20,000 nt of DNA, from NCBI GenBank assembly GCA_905221605.1, contig CAJNDS010002075.1:309832-329831 (forward strand). Direction: 5' to 3'. Position 1 is the first letter of the stretch. Source of the stretch: Symbiodinium natans (taxonomy: Eukaryota > Sar > Dinophyceae > Suessiales > Symbiodiniaceae). The stretch itself is not shown here. More notes on this DNA, generated by a model. The model was not told where the DNA came from, did no database searches, and worked only from the letters and a program-made list of their open reading frames with translations.

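Noticed and set aside
28-19946. CRISPR array or bacterial repeats
   Set aside because: The seven-base units are contiguous telomere repeats, without regular spacers; intron-like signals point to a eukaryote.
1-20000. A true chromosome end or subtelomere
   Set aside because: Arrays occur in both orientations, are short and are interrupted by exons throughout. A telomere end would have one orientation running to the terminus. A subtelomeric location cannot be excluded, but nothing requires it.
1-20000. tRNA, rRNA or spliced-leader genes
   Set aside because: I looked for tRNA-like arms, rRNA core motifs and a dinoflagellate spliced-leader sequence by eye and saw none; a covariance-model scan would be decisive.

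Overview
This window looks like nuclear DNA of a eukaryotic alga, most likely a dinoflagellate. Between roughly a third and a half of it is the seven-base plant/algal telomere repeat TTTAGGG/CCCTAAA, in more than 60 interstitial arrays of both orientations. There is no long open reading frame, and every long ORF I checked is repeat or antisense noise. The dinoflagellate assignment is inference. It rests on (i) a chain of tiny exons whose joined product resembles a large dinoflagellate PAS-type membrane protein family that I know from memory, (ii) one probable GC-AG intron, with one further GC and one GA donor that fit, and (iii) the telomere unit. I cannot name a species.

The short non-repetitive islands between arrays are mostly coding exons, all readable on the minus strand (transcription runs from 20000 towards 1). 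They are about 23-200 nt long, often have G/C at third codon positions, are bounded by AG acceptors and GT (sometimes GC, perhaps GA) donors, and can be chained with compatible splice phases over nearly the whole window. I propose one gene of about 30 exons and about 2.5 kb of coding sequence, open at both window edges.

Layout in sense order. About 20000-18500: N-terminal part and first membrane helix. 17711-13555: further strongly hydrophobic exons, giving about six membrane segments. 13293-10767: a charged linker. 10767-4168: a PAS-like domain with the blocks CDAVVELD, LAAILSLAPPG, VHFTDFIAS, HAFHTRLVDSCSS, FRTEIFQVKY and HLLGLRDFTD in family order. 3244-91: a C-terminal region with a basic/proline-rich stretch and further exons, continuing beyond position 1.

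Most proposed introns begin, in the sense direction, with (TTTAGGG)n and end with (CCCTAAA)n followed by AG. Each such intron is framed by inverted telomeric arrays and could fold on itself. In about ten introns the donor site is the telomere unit itself (G|GTTTAG). Two intronic segments 8.5 kb apart are near-identical, and their homology stops at an exon/intron border, as expected of introner elements. A 35-bp duplication of one exon end on the two sides of another array looks like a fossil of array insertion. Intron interiors also hold small inverted-repeat elements, minisatellites and homopolymer runs. Exon boundaries come from reading alone and several are marked as alternatives.
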